NCBI RefSeq assembly: GCF_900129155.1
Contig: NZ_FQVF01000026.1
Coordinates: 1-63,005 of the forward strand
Length of the DNA stretch: 63,005 nt
Reading direction: 5' to 3'
DNA from: Marinomonas polaris DSM 16579
GTDB taxonomy: Bacteria; Pseudomonadota; Gammaproteobacteria; Pseudomonadales; Marinomonadaceae
Positions 1-8,490 of this stretch are shown here, piece by piece. The translations under genes and the position numbers were made by a program. Within the stretch, counting starts at the first letter, position 1. Each line of letters starts with the position of its first letter. The notes under the pieces were generated by a model, which was not told where the DNA came from, did not search any database, and saw only the letters and a program-made list of their open reading frames with translations.

Positions 1-263
1 TTTAAAATATCATTGTGTTCCTCAAGGTTGGATATTTTCTTCTTGAGCTCACGAATCTCAATTTGCTCTGGCGTGAGTGGAGACGCTTTTGGGGTAATAC
101 CTTGATACTCTTGTTTTAGTTGTCGAACCCATCGGTCCATTGCAGATTTGCTGACGTTCATAGCCTTAGCTGCTTCGATAATTGAATAGCCTTGCTCTGT
201 CACCAATTGCGCAGCTTCAAGTTTGAACTCTGTACTAAAAGTGCGTCTTGTACGATTTTTCAT
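1..263 (-). CDS. IS3-family transposase OrfA, N-terminal part
   Basis: This is the first 87 codons of a small transposase subunit (OrfA, DNA-binding). It starts MKNRTRRTFSTEFKLEAA and contains the usual HTH_Tnp_1/IS3 helix-turn-helix (EQGYSIIEAAKAMNVSKSA, residues about 24-42). A Q/E/K-rich leucine-zipper segment follows (EIRELKKKISNLEEH). The gene is open to the window edge, so neither the OrfA stop nor the frameshift into OrfB can be seen. OrfA binds the terminal repeats and, fused to OrfB by programmed frameshifting, drives transposition. Family assignment is secure from the motif; the IS subgroup is not determined. Confidence 0.88.
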   Translation of the reverse strand, partial: MKNRTRRTFSTEFKLEAAQLVTEQGYSIIEAAKAMNVSKSAMDRWVRQLKQEYQGITPKASPLTPEQIEIRELKKKISNLEEHNDIL

Positions 264-317
264 ATAGTCACCTGTCTAGTTCTGAGATGCATCTTAACAT
301 CCCTAATCAGGTGGCCA
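1..317 (-). mobile_element. IS3-family insertion sequence, one end only
   Basis: The minus strand carries the 5' end of an IS3-type transposase gene running off the window. About 54 bases upstream of its start codon the sequence reaches TGGCCACCTGATTAGG (minus strand, beginning at 317), which has the 5'-TG terminus usual for IS3 elements. Immediately beyond it the interrupted metallo-hydrolase reading frame begins. The exact terminus is inferred, because the other end and the target duplication lie outside the window. Confidence 0.75.
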
Positions 318-1076
318 AATTAACTATGCCACTACAATGAAGCAACTAAGATACAAAATGATTTCGGTATCATTGCTCATTCATCCGTACATATTAACTG
401 TTATTTGGTACGTGGTCGTGGCCGCACAATTCTTATTGATAGTGGCGCTGAAGGCATTAAACATTGGGGAGGCTGTCTTCAGCGCAATTTATTATTGGCT
501 GGAGTAAAGTCAAATGAGATAGATAGTATTCTTCTGACACATGCTCATGCTCATCCTGATCATGTGGGAGGGTTGATAGATGCATCTGGTGATAGTGTCT
601 TCCCGAATGCAGAATTAATCGTTCATCATCGATAAGTGTCCTTTTGGGAAAGTGATGGCAATTTAAGTCGTGCCAGCGAGCGAGCTCGTGGTAATTTTTT
701 GATTGCTCGACAAGTATTTGATGGTTATCGATCAAACTTGCGTTTATTCAATGATGGAGGAGAGGTGCTTCTTGGAATTAGAGCCATGCCTCTTCTAGGA
801 CATACTGAAGGACACTGCGGATATATCATTGAATCGGGTCTTCAAAGTTTGTTAGTTTGGGGTGACATTGTTCATTTTCCTCAAATTCAAATTACGCGTC
901 CTGATGTATCCATTTTATTTGATCAAGACCCTCTCCAAGCGGTTGAAACAAGGATAAAGCTTCTAGATTTAGTTAGTACCGAGCAACTTTTGATTGCTGG
1001 TATGCATTTAGGAGAATTGGTGTTCGCAAAAATTCAACGAATAAAAAAGAGTTACGATATTGTTTATGAGAAATAA
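318..1076 (+). pseudogene. MBL-fold metallo-hydrolase, 5'-truncated with in-frame stop
   Basis: One reading frame is open from 324 to 1076 except for a TAA at 633-635. Upstream of any start codon it already reads as metallo-beta-lactamase N-terminus (FGIIAHSSVHINCYLVRG, then a TILIDSG strand), so the original start was lost where the IS3 end abuts it. The zinc motif HxHxDH is present as HAHPDH, preceded by a duplicated CATGCT unit that adds one HA pair. Downstream of the stop the frame continues with typical elements (a GHTEGHCGYII metal-binding loop, LVWGDIVH, and a late MHLGE). The stop falls at a position (HHR*VSFW) where relatives have an ordinary residue, so a single G-to-T change could explain it. 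Two short products could in theory be made, but the hydrolase is almost certainly dead. Confidence 0.82.
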
Positions 1077-1253
1077 ATGGTTTGAGTCAGATAGGGTAAA
1101 AGTTCCGCGTTCCGCTTTTTCCTGAATTAAAAAGGGGAATAAAGTTTAGGAATGCAAAGTAATGAAGAGGATAACGAAAGAGGCTCGGTTACAAGCACAC
1201 AGCCCAATTCTAGTTCTTCCCCTTAAATAAAGGGGAAGAAGCGAAAGAAGCTC

Positions 1254-2531
1254 TTAGCTAGCTATAGAGTTAAACAATTCAAAATAGGTTGGGAAGGTTT
1301 TTGATGTGCAACCCGGATCGTTGATGGTCACTGGCGTATCTGAGAAGGCAACGAGTGAGAAGCACATCGCAATGCGGTGATCGTTATAAGTATCGATGGC
1401 CGCATGTTGAAGTTTCTCAACGGGTGTGACGGTAATGAAGTCTTCGCCTTCAATGACGTCGGCACCGAGTTTTTTCAGTTCAGTGGCCATGGCATATAAA
1501 CGGTCAGTTTCTTTCACGCGCCAGTTGTAGATGTTGCGAATCGTTGTTGGGCCTTTGGCAAATAGTGCAGTTGTTGCGATGGTCATGGCCGCATCAGGAA
1601 TGTGGTTCATGTCCATATCAATACCGTTAAGTTCGTTACGCTCCGCCTCGATCCAAGTTGGACCGTAGGTGATTTTCGCCCCCATTTTAGCCAGTACATC
1701 GGCGAATTTTACGTCACCTTGTACGCTGTCTGTACCAACGCCGTGGACTTTAATTTTTCCACCTGCAATAGCAGCAGCTGCCAAGAAGTAAGACGCAGAA
1801 GAAGCATCACCTTCTACCATGATTTCACCAGGGCTTTGGTAAGTTTGCTGACCTTTCACAATAAATGCTTGGTAATTCTGGTTTTCCACTTCCACACCAA
1901 ATTGCTTCATGGCATGTAGCGTGATGTCTATGTAAGGCTTAGAAACCAATTCACCATCAACTTTGATGATTAAATCATCTTTTGCCAATGGGGCGCTCAT
2001 CAATATAGCGGTTAGAAATTGGCTTGAGATGTTGCCTTTAATAGACACTTCGCCGCCAGATAAACCATTTGCCTTAATGCGTAAAGGTGGGTAATTCTTT
2101 TCGCCTTCGTAAGAGATGTCGACACCCAGTGCTTGCAAAGCATCTACAAGGTCACCAATTGGGCGTTCGTGCATCCGTGGCTCACCATGTAGATGAAACT
2201 CACCTTTGCCTAGGCAAAGTGCTGCAGTCAAGGGACGCATTGCTGTACCCGCGTTGCCAAGGAATAAATCACCGAAATCTGCCTGGATTGGGCCGGCAAG
2301 TCCTTTTAGTACACAGGTTGTGCCGTTATCTTCTAGAGAATAGTTAACGCCTAATTTTGTTAGGCTTTCTAGCATGCGGCGAATATCGTCGCTGTCTAGT
2401 AGGTTGGTAATTTTTGTGGTGCCTTTTGCTAGCGTTGCTAACAATAAAATACGGTTTGAAAGGCTTTTGGAACCCGGAATTTGGATCTCTCCATTGGCTT
2501 TGGAAAGAGGGCCTAGCGTAATTGAATTCAT
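1254..2531 (-). CDS. aroA: 3-phosphoshikimate 1-carboxyvinyltransferase (EPSP synthase)
   Basis: EPSP synthase joins shikimate 3-phosphate and phosphoenolpyruvate in the cytoplasm, the sixth step of aromatic amino acid synthesis. The protein starts MNSITLGPLSKANGEI and has the conserved PGSKSLSNRILLLA segment near residue 22 and the LFLGNAGTAMRPLTA loop that binds PEP. The late KETDRL and NDHRIAM motifs are also present. Length is 425 residues from the ATG at 2531, matching the family. A GTG/ATG pair at 2541-2546 would add five residues that the family lacks, and GGA sits about 8 bases before the 2531 start. The gene stands alone, divergent from the aldo/keto reductase gene. Glyphosate-sensitive class I by appearance. 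Confidence 0.96.
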   Translation of the reverse strand: MNSITLGPLSKANGEIQIPGSKSLSNRILLLATLAKGTTKITNLLDSDDIRRMLESLTKLGVNYSLEDNGTTCVLKGLAGPIQADFGDLFLGNAGTAMRPLTAALCLGKGEFHLHGEPRMHERPIGDLVDALQALGVDISYEGEKNYPPLRIKANGLSGGEVSIKGNISSQFLTAILMSAPLAKDDLIIKVDGELVSKPYIDITLHAMKQFGVEVENQNYQAFIVKGQQTYQSPGEIMVEGDASSASYFLAAAAIAGGKIKVHGVGTDSVQGDVKFADVLAKMGAKITYGPTWIEAERNELNGIDMDMNHIPDAAMTIATTALFAKGPTTIRNIYNWRVKETDRLYAMATELKKLGADVIEGEDFITVTPVEKLQHAAIDTYNDHRIAMCFSLVAFSDTPVTINDPGCTSKTFPTYFELFNSIAS

Positions 2532-2822
2532 TATTAAGTCCATCACAGTGGTGTTGTGTTTATTGTTTAGTTCTTGTGTTTAGTAGTGTATCGCTGCGTG
2601 TAAATTATAAGTGTTCGATATTGCCCGCAATTTAATCGTTATAGTCTGTCCGTTGTAGGTGGTCGCGTCGCTCTTTCGTTAGAGGTCAGTCTTGAATGAG
2701 GCATAGTATACCTTCGATGATGTTTCCTGTCAGTTATGCCGATTCACTCAGTTTGCTGTTTTTTATAACAAAGTCTCTTTAGAATGATTGGCAATAAAAT
2801 AATGAAGTTGAGGAAAATATCC

Positions 2823-3722
2823 ATGAGACACCAATATCATCCCCTTGGTTTTGAAGGGTCACGTATCGCTCAAGGTTTTTGGCGGCTAGAAGAATGGAAT
2901 ATGGCTTCTTCAGAAACACTAGGCTTTATTGAAGCATGTTTAGATCTTGGTGTGACGACGTTTGATCATGCGGATATTTATGGTGGTTATCAGTGTGAAG
3001 CTTTGTTTGGCGAGGCGTTAAAGCTTAAACCTGCTTTGCGAGATAAGATGGAAATCATCACTAAGTGTGGGATTTTGTTGCCGTCAGACAATCGCCCAGA
3101 CATTCAGGTCCATCGTTATGATTATCGTGCTGAGCATATATTGGCGAGTGTTGATCGATCTTTGGTGAATTTGCAATGTGAGCATATCGATACCTTGTTA
3201 TTGCATCGTCCAAGTCCTTTGATGGATGCGGATGAAGTCGCTCAGACGTTTGATTTGTTGTTTACGCTTGGCAAGGTTAAGCATTTTGGCGTATCCAACT
3301 TTACCACTCGTCAATTCGATTTGTTGCAGTCGCGCCTTGATGCGCCGTTGATTATTAATCAGGTGGAATTATCTCCACTGGCGTTGCAGCACTTTGAAGA
3401 TGGCACATTGGATCATGTGCAGCAGCATGCCGTAACACCGATGGCTTGGTCGCCTTTTGCTGGTGGTGAATTGTTTTCAGGAACAAGCGAAAAAGCAAAG
3501 CGAGTTCAAGCTGTGTTGAGTAAGTTGGCGCAGGAAAAAAATTGTACAGTTGATCAAATCGTTGTCGCGTGGTTATTGCGTCATCCAGCTGGTATTTGTC
3601 CTGTCATGGGATCTGGAAAAATTGCTCGTTTAGCTGCAGCAGTGGATGCTGTGTCTACTCCGCTTAGTGATGATGATTGGTTTTGTATTTGGGTCGCATC
3701 TCAAGGTCATCCAGTACCTTAA
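2823..3722 (+). CDS. ydhF: YdhF-type aldo/keto reductase
   Basis: A (beta/alpha)8 NADPH-dependent oxidoreductase of unknown physiological substrate. The sequence follows E. coli YdhF closely: FWRLEEWNM, TTFDHADIYGGYQCEALFGE (Asp and Tyr of the catalytic tetrad), ITKCGI (Lys) and LLLHRPSPLMDADEV (His). The late GSGKI loop binds the cofactor 2'-phosphate. I chose ATG 2823 because GAGGA lies 8 bases before it and the protein then starts like YdhF; an upstream ATG at 2784 adds 13 residues without family support. Monocistronic, followed by a clear terminator. It is a different branch from the Tas-type reductase at 42985. Confidence 0.93.
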   Translation: MRHQYHPLGFEGSRIAQGFWRLEEWNMASSETLGFIEACLDLGVTTFDHADIYGGYQCEALFGEALKLKPALRDKMEIITKCGILLPSDNRPDIQVHRYDYRAEHILASVDRSLVNLQCEHIDTLLLHRPSPLMDADEVAQTFDLLFTLGKVKHFGVSNFTTRQFDLLQSRLDAPLIINQVELSPLALQHFEDGTLDHVQQHAVTPMAWSPFAGGELFSGTSEKAKRVQAVLSKLAQEKNCTVDQIVVAWLLRHPAGICPVMGSGKIARLAAAVDAVSTPLSDDDWFCIWVASQGHPVP

Positions 3723-3756
3723 ATATCTTTTAATTTTTATATACTTAAAGAATATA

Positions 3757-3779
3757 AAAGCCGCTTCTGCGGTTTTTTT
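3757..3779 (+). terminator. Rho-independent terminator after ydhF
   Basis: AAAAGCCGC-TTCT-GCGGTTTTTTT: a six-pair stem with a UUCU tetraloop followed by a run of seven T. Confidence 0.9.
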
Positions 3780-3902
3780 GTATCTATTGTTCGACCTTTG
3801 TTTTGCTTGGTGTAGAAAACGTGTCGTTTCGTAAGTTAGTAACGAAAGCCTGATGTTTATTCATTATACTGCCACAATATTAATCCATTTAAGGTGTTTT
3901 TA

Positions 3903-4412
3903 ATGAAGCAATATGTTCTCGCAGGAATGATAGTGATTGGAGTATTCGCTGTTACTACTGTACAGGCGCAGGTTTTATCTAAACCAACAGGGCCTGTCAT
4001 CCTAACTGTCACTGGAAATATCTCCAATACTAATACTGATCAAAATACAGCTGAATTTGACCGCGGTATGCTGATGAATCTAGAGGTTATAGAGCAAAAA
4101 ACTGTAACGCCTTGGAGTGAGGGTGTTGATCTTTATCGTGGGCCTTTGTTGCGTTCCGTCATGTCGGCGGTAGGTGCTCAAACAGCTACCTTATCCATGA
4201 CTGCATTAAATGACTATAGTGCGATAGTGCCGAAAAAAGATGGTGATGACTACAATGTGATTCTCGCGATGGACATGAACGGCAAAGTTATGAGTGTGAG
4301 AGATAAGGGGCCGATATTTTTACTTTATCCTTTTAGTGATAACCCAAGCTTAAATAATGAAGTTATTCATAACCGCTCTGTTTGGCAAATCAAATCGATA
4401 AACGTTGAGTAA
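3903..4412 (+). CDS. Exported molybdopterin-binding-domain-like protein
   Basis: A secreted protein of 169 residues with a signal peptide (MKQYVLAGMIVIGVFAVTTVQAQ, cleavage likely after AQA). The rest resembles the small oxidoreductase molybdopterin-binding fold: a strand PVILTVTG, then SEGVDLYRGPLLRSVMSAVGA, the ALNDYSAIVP strand and a DKGPIFLLYPF segment near the end. In real molybdoenzymes of this fold a cysteine ligates the metal; I see no cysteine in the mature protein, so cofactor binding is doubtful and a ligand-sensing role is as likely. The ATG at 3903 has AAGG 8 bases upstream; a GTG nine bases earlier is the alternative. It ends 8 bases before the kinase gene, so it is probably the first gene of a signalling operon and may feed the kinase's periplasmic domain. 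Confidence 0.72.
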   Translation: MKQYVLAGMIVIGVFAVTTVQAQVLSKPTGPVILTVTGNISNTNTDQNTAEFDRGMLMNLEVIEQKTVTPWSEGVDLYRGPLLRSVMSAVGAQTATLSMTALNDYSAIVPKKDGDDYNVILAMDMNGKVMSVRDKGPIFLLYPFSDNPSLNNEVIHNRSVWQIKSINVE

Positions 4413-4420
4413 AAGTCATT

Positions 4421-6823
4421 ATGTCTTTTCGTCTATCTCCCATTGTAAGAGTTCTTGGTAATAAGGGGTCGTCGCCTTTTATTTTATTGGTGGTTACTGC
4501 TCTTATTTTCATGGGAGCAGCAATGCTGATCTTTACCGAATTGGTTGACCGTCAAAAAATGATGATGTCAGCGGTAGAGGAAGATGCATTATGGGCTGCT
4601 TATCAACTAGATAGAGAGACATTAAAGCTTAGAAATGCGCTTAATCTATTAGAAGATGACCTGAGTGATGAGCGCCTTAACGATGCGAGAACGCGTTTTG
4701 ATATTCTTTATAGTCGAGTGCATATATTAGAAACAGGACAATTAAGAGTTCTTTTTGATCGATTAGAAAGCTCTGAAGAAATGATGAGGTTGCTTCAGCA
4801 AAAAATGATTGTAATTGATAAGCTTCTTTTTGCTGATAAATCTTTGATTGATGTTGATATGCTAGTAAGTGAAAGTAATCTTCTGCTTAAAAAAACCGAG
4901 AAAATTGTATTTGAAACGCTAGCTTCAAGGTCGAGCGATAAGGTAGAGCAGAGGCGCGATGTCTTAGATCTTTTTCTTTATCTAGGTTCTTTGATTGCTC
5001 TGCTAACAGTTACTATGTTTTTTATTATAGTAATGCTATTTAAGCAGCTAAAGATTGCTAAGCAATCTTTTGAAAGATCTCAGAAATTAGCTGGCGAGCT
5101 TGAAATTGCTGTTTTTTCTGCAGAGCAAGCTTTAAAAGTTAAATCAGAGTTTTTAGCAACAATGAGTCATGAAATTCGTACACCAATGAATGCTATTGTC
5201 GGCTTTAGTTATTTATTATTAGATGGGGATTTGGGTAGGGATCATCGCGAAAAAGTGCTTAAAATTCAGCAGTCGGCCGATGCTCTTCTTTCGATCATTA
5301 ATAGTGTTTTAGATTATTCAAAAATTGAATCAGGCAAAATAGATTTAGAAAATAGGTCGTTTAGCTTAGATGAAGTACTGGAGTATGTTTATCAGACGGG
5401 TGAAAACCCAGCTCGATCCAAAAAGTTAGATTTTATGATTGTTCGTGATTTTACCATTAGTGATAGTTTGATTGGTGATAAGACCAGACTTCAGCAAATT
5501 CTAGTAAATTTGGTTGGTAATGCAATTAAGTTTACTGATTCCGGTTCCGTCATGGTTAAAATTCATCAATCAAATACCGAAGGAATTTTGATTGATGTGC
5601 AGGACAGTGGTATTGGTATAGCTGACAATGTCGATGTGTTTGGTGTGTTTAAACAAGCCGATAGCAGTACTACAAGATTATATGGTGGTACTGGCTTGGG
5701 GTTGAGTATTACGCAAAAACTAGTGGGATTGCTTGGGGGTAATATTTCTTATAAAAGTGTATTGAACGAAGGTAGTGTTTTTACAATTAAACTTCCTTAC
5801 CGTCCAGATTCGAAATCGACTTTACCACATTTAGAAAATGTGACTATATTTGAAGAAGACCTTGGCATAGCTTCTTTTTTTACAGAGCTAAATTTTGACC
5901 GTATCTCTAAGTTGAAACTATCGGATATGTCAGAAAATCACTTGACGATAATTGCAGGCCGTCATTGGCTGAATGATGAAGGTATGGTTTCTGAACAACT
6001 CAAAGGTCTTGAAAGGCATATACTATTTTTAAATGGTAGCGATTTAAATATGCCTGATTGTCAAGTGTCAGGACTTGTTACTCCTACCAATCTGCATAAA
6101 AAAATAGCTGCTTTTAGTTTAGGTGAAGACGATTCAAAGAATGAGAAATCCATTAAGGCTGCTTTAGATAATAAAGAGTTCTTTAAAAGCAAAACTATAT
6201 TATTAGCTGAAGATAATAAAATAAATGCCAATATCGTTAAGGCTATAGTTGAAAAGCTAGGGGCATCCGTTGATTGGGTTGAAAACGGTAAAGATGCTTG
6301 GGAAAAGTCACTTCTTCTCGATTATGATTTGATTCTAATGGATATTAGGATGCCCATAATGGATGGTTATGAGGCCAGTGAAAAGATATTCAGCTCATTG
6401 CGTAACAAAAAACCCCCTATTCTTTTTTTGACGGCCGATGCTTTAAGTTTAAAGCAAGAGAACCTTGCAGATTTAGGTATTGATGATGTTTTGTATAAAC
6501 CGTTAGATCCATATCTTTTGATTGAAAAGCTTGAGTTTTGGATAATGAAGTATGGATTTAACTCGTTGACTAAAAAAGAAAGCGGCTCTTTTTCGCGGGA
6601 TAATAAAGGTTTAATTTCTTTATGGTCTGACATTGAAAAATTAGAATTTTTTTTAGAGAGTGGAGATTCTGATTCTGAAATGTTAGTCAAAAAAATAATC
6701 GAAAAATGTTCTGATTACGAAGGTATAGATATTTTAAAGTCTGCCCTAGAAGATATTTCTTCTTATGATTATCAAGATGCCATGGGTAAGATTCAGGCTT
6801 TTAAACGTGGCTTCGTGTCATGA
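4421..6823 (+). CDS. Hybrid sensor histidine kinase with receiver domain
   Basis: An inner-membrane sensor kinase of 800 residues. A transmembrane helix (about 17-40) and a second one (about 183-206) flank a roughly 140-residue, mostly helical periplasmic sensor rich in Glu, Leu and Asp. The HisKA domain has the H-box ATMSHEIRTPMNA with phospho-acceptor His250. The ATPase domain has its N-box at Asn367 (NAIKF), G1 (DSGIGI) and G2 (GGTGLGLSI). After a linker comes a receiver domain (about 590-710) with AEDNKIN, phospho-acceptor Asp641 in LILMDIRMPIMDG, the FLTADA threonine and the YKPL lysine. The last 90 residues look helical but carry no obvious HPt histidine. The gene overlaps the HD-GYP gene by four bases (ATGA), so the two are translationally coupled. 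The local codon use is AT-rich compared with neighbours. Confidence 0.93.
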   Translation: MSFRLSPIVRVLGNKGSSPFILLVVTALIFMGAAMLIFTELVDRQKMMMSAVEEDALWAAYQLDRETLKLRNALNLLEDDLSDERLNDARTRFDILYSRVHILETGQLRVLFDRLESSEEMMRLLQQKMIVIDKLLFADKSLIDVDMLVSESNLLLKKTEKIVFETLASRSSDKVEQRRDVLDLFLYLGSLIALLTVTMFFIIVMLFKQLKIAKQSFERSQKLAGELEIAVFSAEQALKVKSEFLATMSHEIRTPMNAIVGFSYLLLDGDLGRDHREKVLKIQQSADALLSIINSVLDYSKIESGKIDLENRSFSLDEVLEYVYQTGENPARSKKLDFMIVRDFTISDSLIGDKTRLQQILVNLVGNAIKFTDSGSVMVKIHQSNTEGILIDVQDSGIGIADNVDVFGVFKQADSSTTRLYGGTGLGLSITQKLVGLLGGNISYKSVLNEGSVFTIKLPYRPDSKSTLPHLENVTIFEEDLGIASFFTELNFDRISKLKLSDMSENHLTIIAGRHWLNDEGMVSEQLKGLERHILFLNGSDLNMPDCQVSGLVTPTNLHKKIAAFSLGEDDSKNEKSIKAALDNKEFFKSKTILLAEDNKINANIVKAIVEKLGASVDWVENGKDAWEKSLLLDYDLILMDIRMPIMDGYEASEKIFSSLRNKKPPILFLTADALSLKQENLADLGIDDVLYKPLDPYLLIEKLEFWIMKYGFNSLTKKESGSFSRDNKGLISLWSDIEKLEFFLESGDSDSEMLVKKIIEKCSDYEGIDILKSALEDISSYDYQDAMGKIQAFKRGFVS

Positions 6824-7899
6824 GTGTAGTAAAGGAGAGCGAATTGGCTAGTACAAAGGAAATAGTAAGTCGGATGGCTTCAAAAAACAAAAGAGTACTT
6901 ATTGTTGATGATGTGCCTAGAAATATTGATTTACTTAAAGATATTCTGTCGGAACAGTACCATGTTCAAGTGGCAAAAAGCGGACTGTTAGCTTTAAATA
7001 TTATTGATCGATGCTTACCAGATATTATATTGCTGGATATTATGATGCCAGATATGAATGGTTTTGAAGTATGTGAGCGATTGAAATCCAACCCAAAAAC
7101 ACAAGACATTCCTGTTATTTTTTTAACTGCTGTTACTGATCCTCAGCACGAGCAAAAAGGTTTTGATGTTGGTTGTGTGGATTTTATTACTAAGCCAATA
7201 ACGCCTCTAACAACTTTAGCTAGAGTGTCAACCCATTTAAAATTAGCTGAAGAAAATTTACGTAACAAACAAATTATTGATGATAGAACTCGAGAGCTTG
7301 ATGAAGCATTGGAGTCCGCTATAGGTATGTTAGGTGCGGTAAGTCAGCTTAACGACACCGATACTGGTGTGCATATGTGGAGAATGGCGGATTATTGTGC
7401 AGCATTAGCTAGGACGATAGGGTGGGAAGAATCACAGGTCGAATTGTTAAAACTGGCTGCACCTATGCACGATACTGGTAAGGTGGGTATTCCTCATAGC
7501 ATTTTAAAATCTCCTAATAAGCTAACAGATGATGAATGGGTGATAATGCGTCAGCATACCGTCATTGGGCATGAAATTTTAATAAGGGGAGAAGCGCCAT
7601 TATTTAAATTGGCAGCAGAAGTTGCATTAGGTCATCATGAAAGATGGGATGGAACGGGTTATCCATCAGGATTAATAGGGGAAAATATCCCACAATCCGC
7701 TCGTATTGTTGCTTTAGCGGATGTATTTGATGCGCTTACTATGAAGCGTCCTTACAAGAAGAGTTGGACAATAGAAGAGTCGTTTGAGCATATTCAGCAA
7801 GCGGCAAGCACACACTTTGATCCAGAGTTGGTGCGCACTTTTTTATCCATTGAAGATGAGCTGAGAAGCATAAAAGAAAAATGGGACGCTGTTGACTAA
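6820..7899 (+). CDS. Response regulator with HD-GYP phosphodiesterase domain
   Basis: A cytoplasmic two-domain regulator of RpfG type. The receiver domain (about 24-145) has VLIVDDVPRN, phospho-acceptor Asp73 in LLDIMMPDMNG, FLTAVT and a KPI lysine. The HD-GYP domain (about 165-350) keeps the catalytic pair His217-Asp218 in MHDTGKVGIP and the signature HHERWDGTGYPSG (Gly280-Tyr281-Pro282), so it should hydrolyse cyclic-di-GMP. A GRIVALADVFDALT-like segment (ARIVALADVFDALT) completes the metal site. Translation is coupled to the kinase through the ATGA overlap. The likely chain is exported sensor, kinase, then lowered c-di-GMP, favouring motility over attachment; that output is inference. Confidence 0.94.
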   Translation: MSVVKESELASTKEIVSRMASKNKRVLIVDDVPRNIDLLKDILSEQYHVQVAKSGLLALNIIDRCLPDIILLDIMMPDMNGFEVCERLKSNPKTQDIPVIFLTAVTDPQHEQKGFDVGCVDFITKPITPLTTLARVSTHLKLAEENLRNKQIIDDRTRELDEALESAIGMLGAVSQLNDTDTGVHMWRMADYCAALARTIGWEESQVELLKLAAPMHDTGKVGIPHSILKSPNKLTDDEWVIMRQHTVIGHEILIRGEAPLFKLAAEVALGHHERWDGTGYPSGLIGENIPQSARIVALADVFDALTMKRPYKKSWTIEESFEHIQQAASTHFDPELVRTFLSIEDELRSIKEKWDAVD

Positions 7900-7900
7900 G

Positions 7901-8410
7901 TTAAGCAACAGCACAGCATTTCTTGAATTTTTTACCAGATCCACATAGGCATGGGTCATTCCTGCCTATGTTCATAGCTTCAGAATTAATTAACGGCGTG
8001 TTCTTCTGAATATCGTGCTCACCAGCAATATAGAACCATTGTCCTTTTATCTTTTTAAATATCGATCGTTCGTTTAGGCGACCTATATGTTTGCCTTCTT
8101 TGAAATGAGCAGAGAAGGCGACAACCCCTGTTTTGTCTTTTTCCAAGCCATCTTCTGTTGCATTAATTTCTAGCTTTATCCATTTGGTATGTTCATTACT
8201 GTCTTGGATGTCTGCAGTGTCTTGATCTGGCTCATCTTCTAATTTTTGCGTGGCGGCTATGTATTGAAAATCACCAATAGCAAAAGCCGTGTAGCGCGAA
8301 CGCATTAGTGTTTCTGCTGTCGGAGCGGTGCCTGGATTGTTGTGGTACATACCACAACACATCTCATAAGGACTTTCTGTTCCGCATGGGCAAATCATTG
8401 GGACTGGCAT
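7901..8410 (-). CDS. YchJ-family protein with SEC-C zinc motif
   Basis: A 169-residue UPF0225/YchJ-type protein. It opens with a cysteine motif (CPCGTESPYEMCCG) and ends with a SEC-C motif (CLCGSGKKFKKCC), the same zinc-binding module found at the SecA C-terminus. Between them lies the NTF2-like YchJ core with TAETLMRSRYTAFAIGD. Function is unknown; the family is thought to be a zinc-dependent chaperone-like or accessory factor. The start is well placed, with GAGGAG about 6 bases before the ATG. It converges on the HD-GYP gene with one base between the stops, with no obvious terminator in between. Confidence 0.9.
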   Translation of the reverse strand: MPVPMICPCGTESPYEMCCGMYHNNPGTAPTAETLMRSRYTAFAIGDFQYIAATQKLEDEPDQDTADIQDSNEHTKWIKLEINATEDGLEKDKTGVVAFSAHFKEGKHIGRLNERSIFKKIKGQWFYIAGEHDIQKNTPLINSEAMNIGRNDPCLCGSGKKFKKCCAVA

Positions 8411-8490
8411 AGATCTACTCCTCTCATCGCCAAATGCACGCCAAGATGCGTATAATACCTTTTTTATTTAACGGCTTACAGGAATTATTT

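Noticed and set aside
1214..1240. Hairpin TTCTTCCCCTT/AAGGGGAAGAA as a terminator for aroA
   Set aside because: The stem is good but no T-run follows on the minus strand (or on the plus), so it cannot be called a terminator with confidence.
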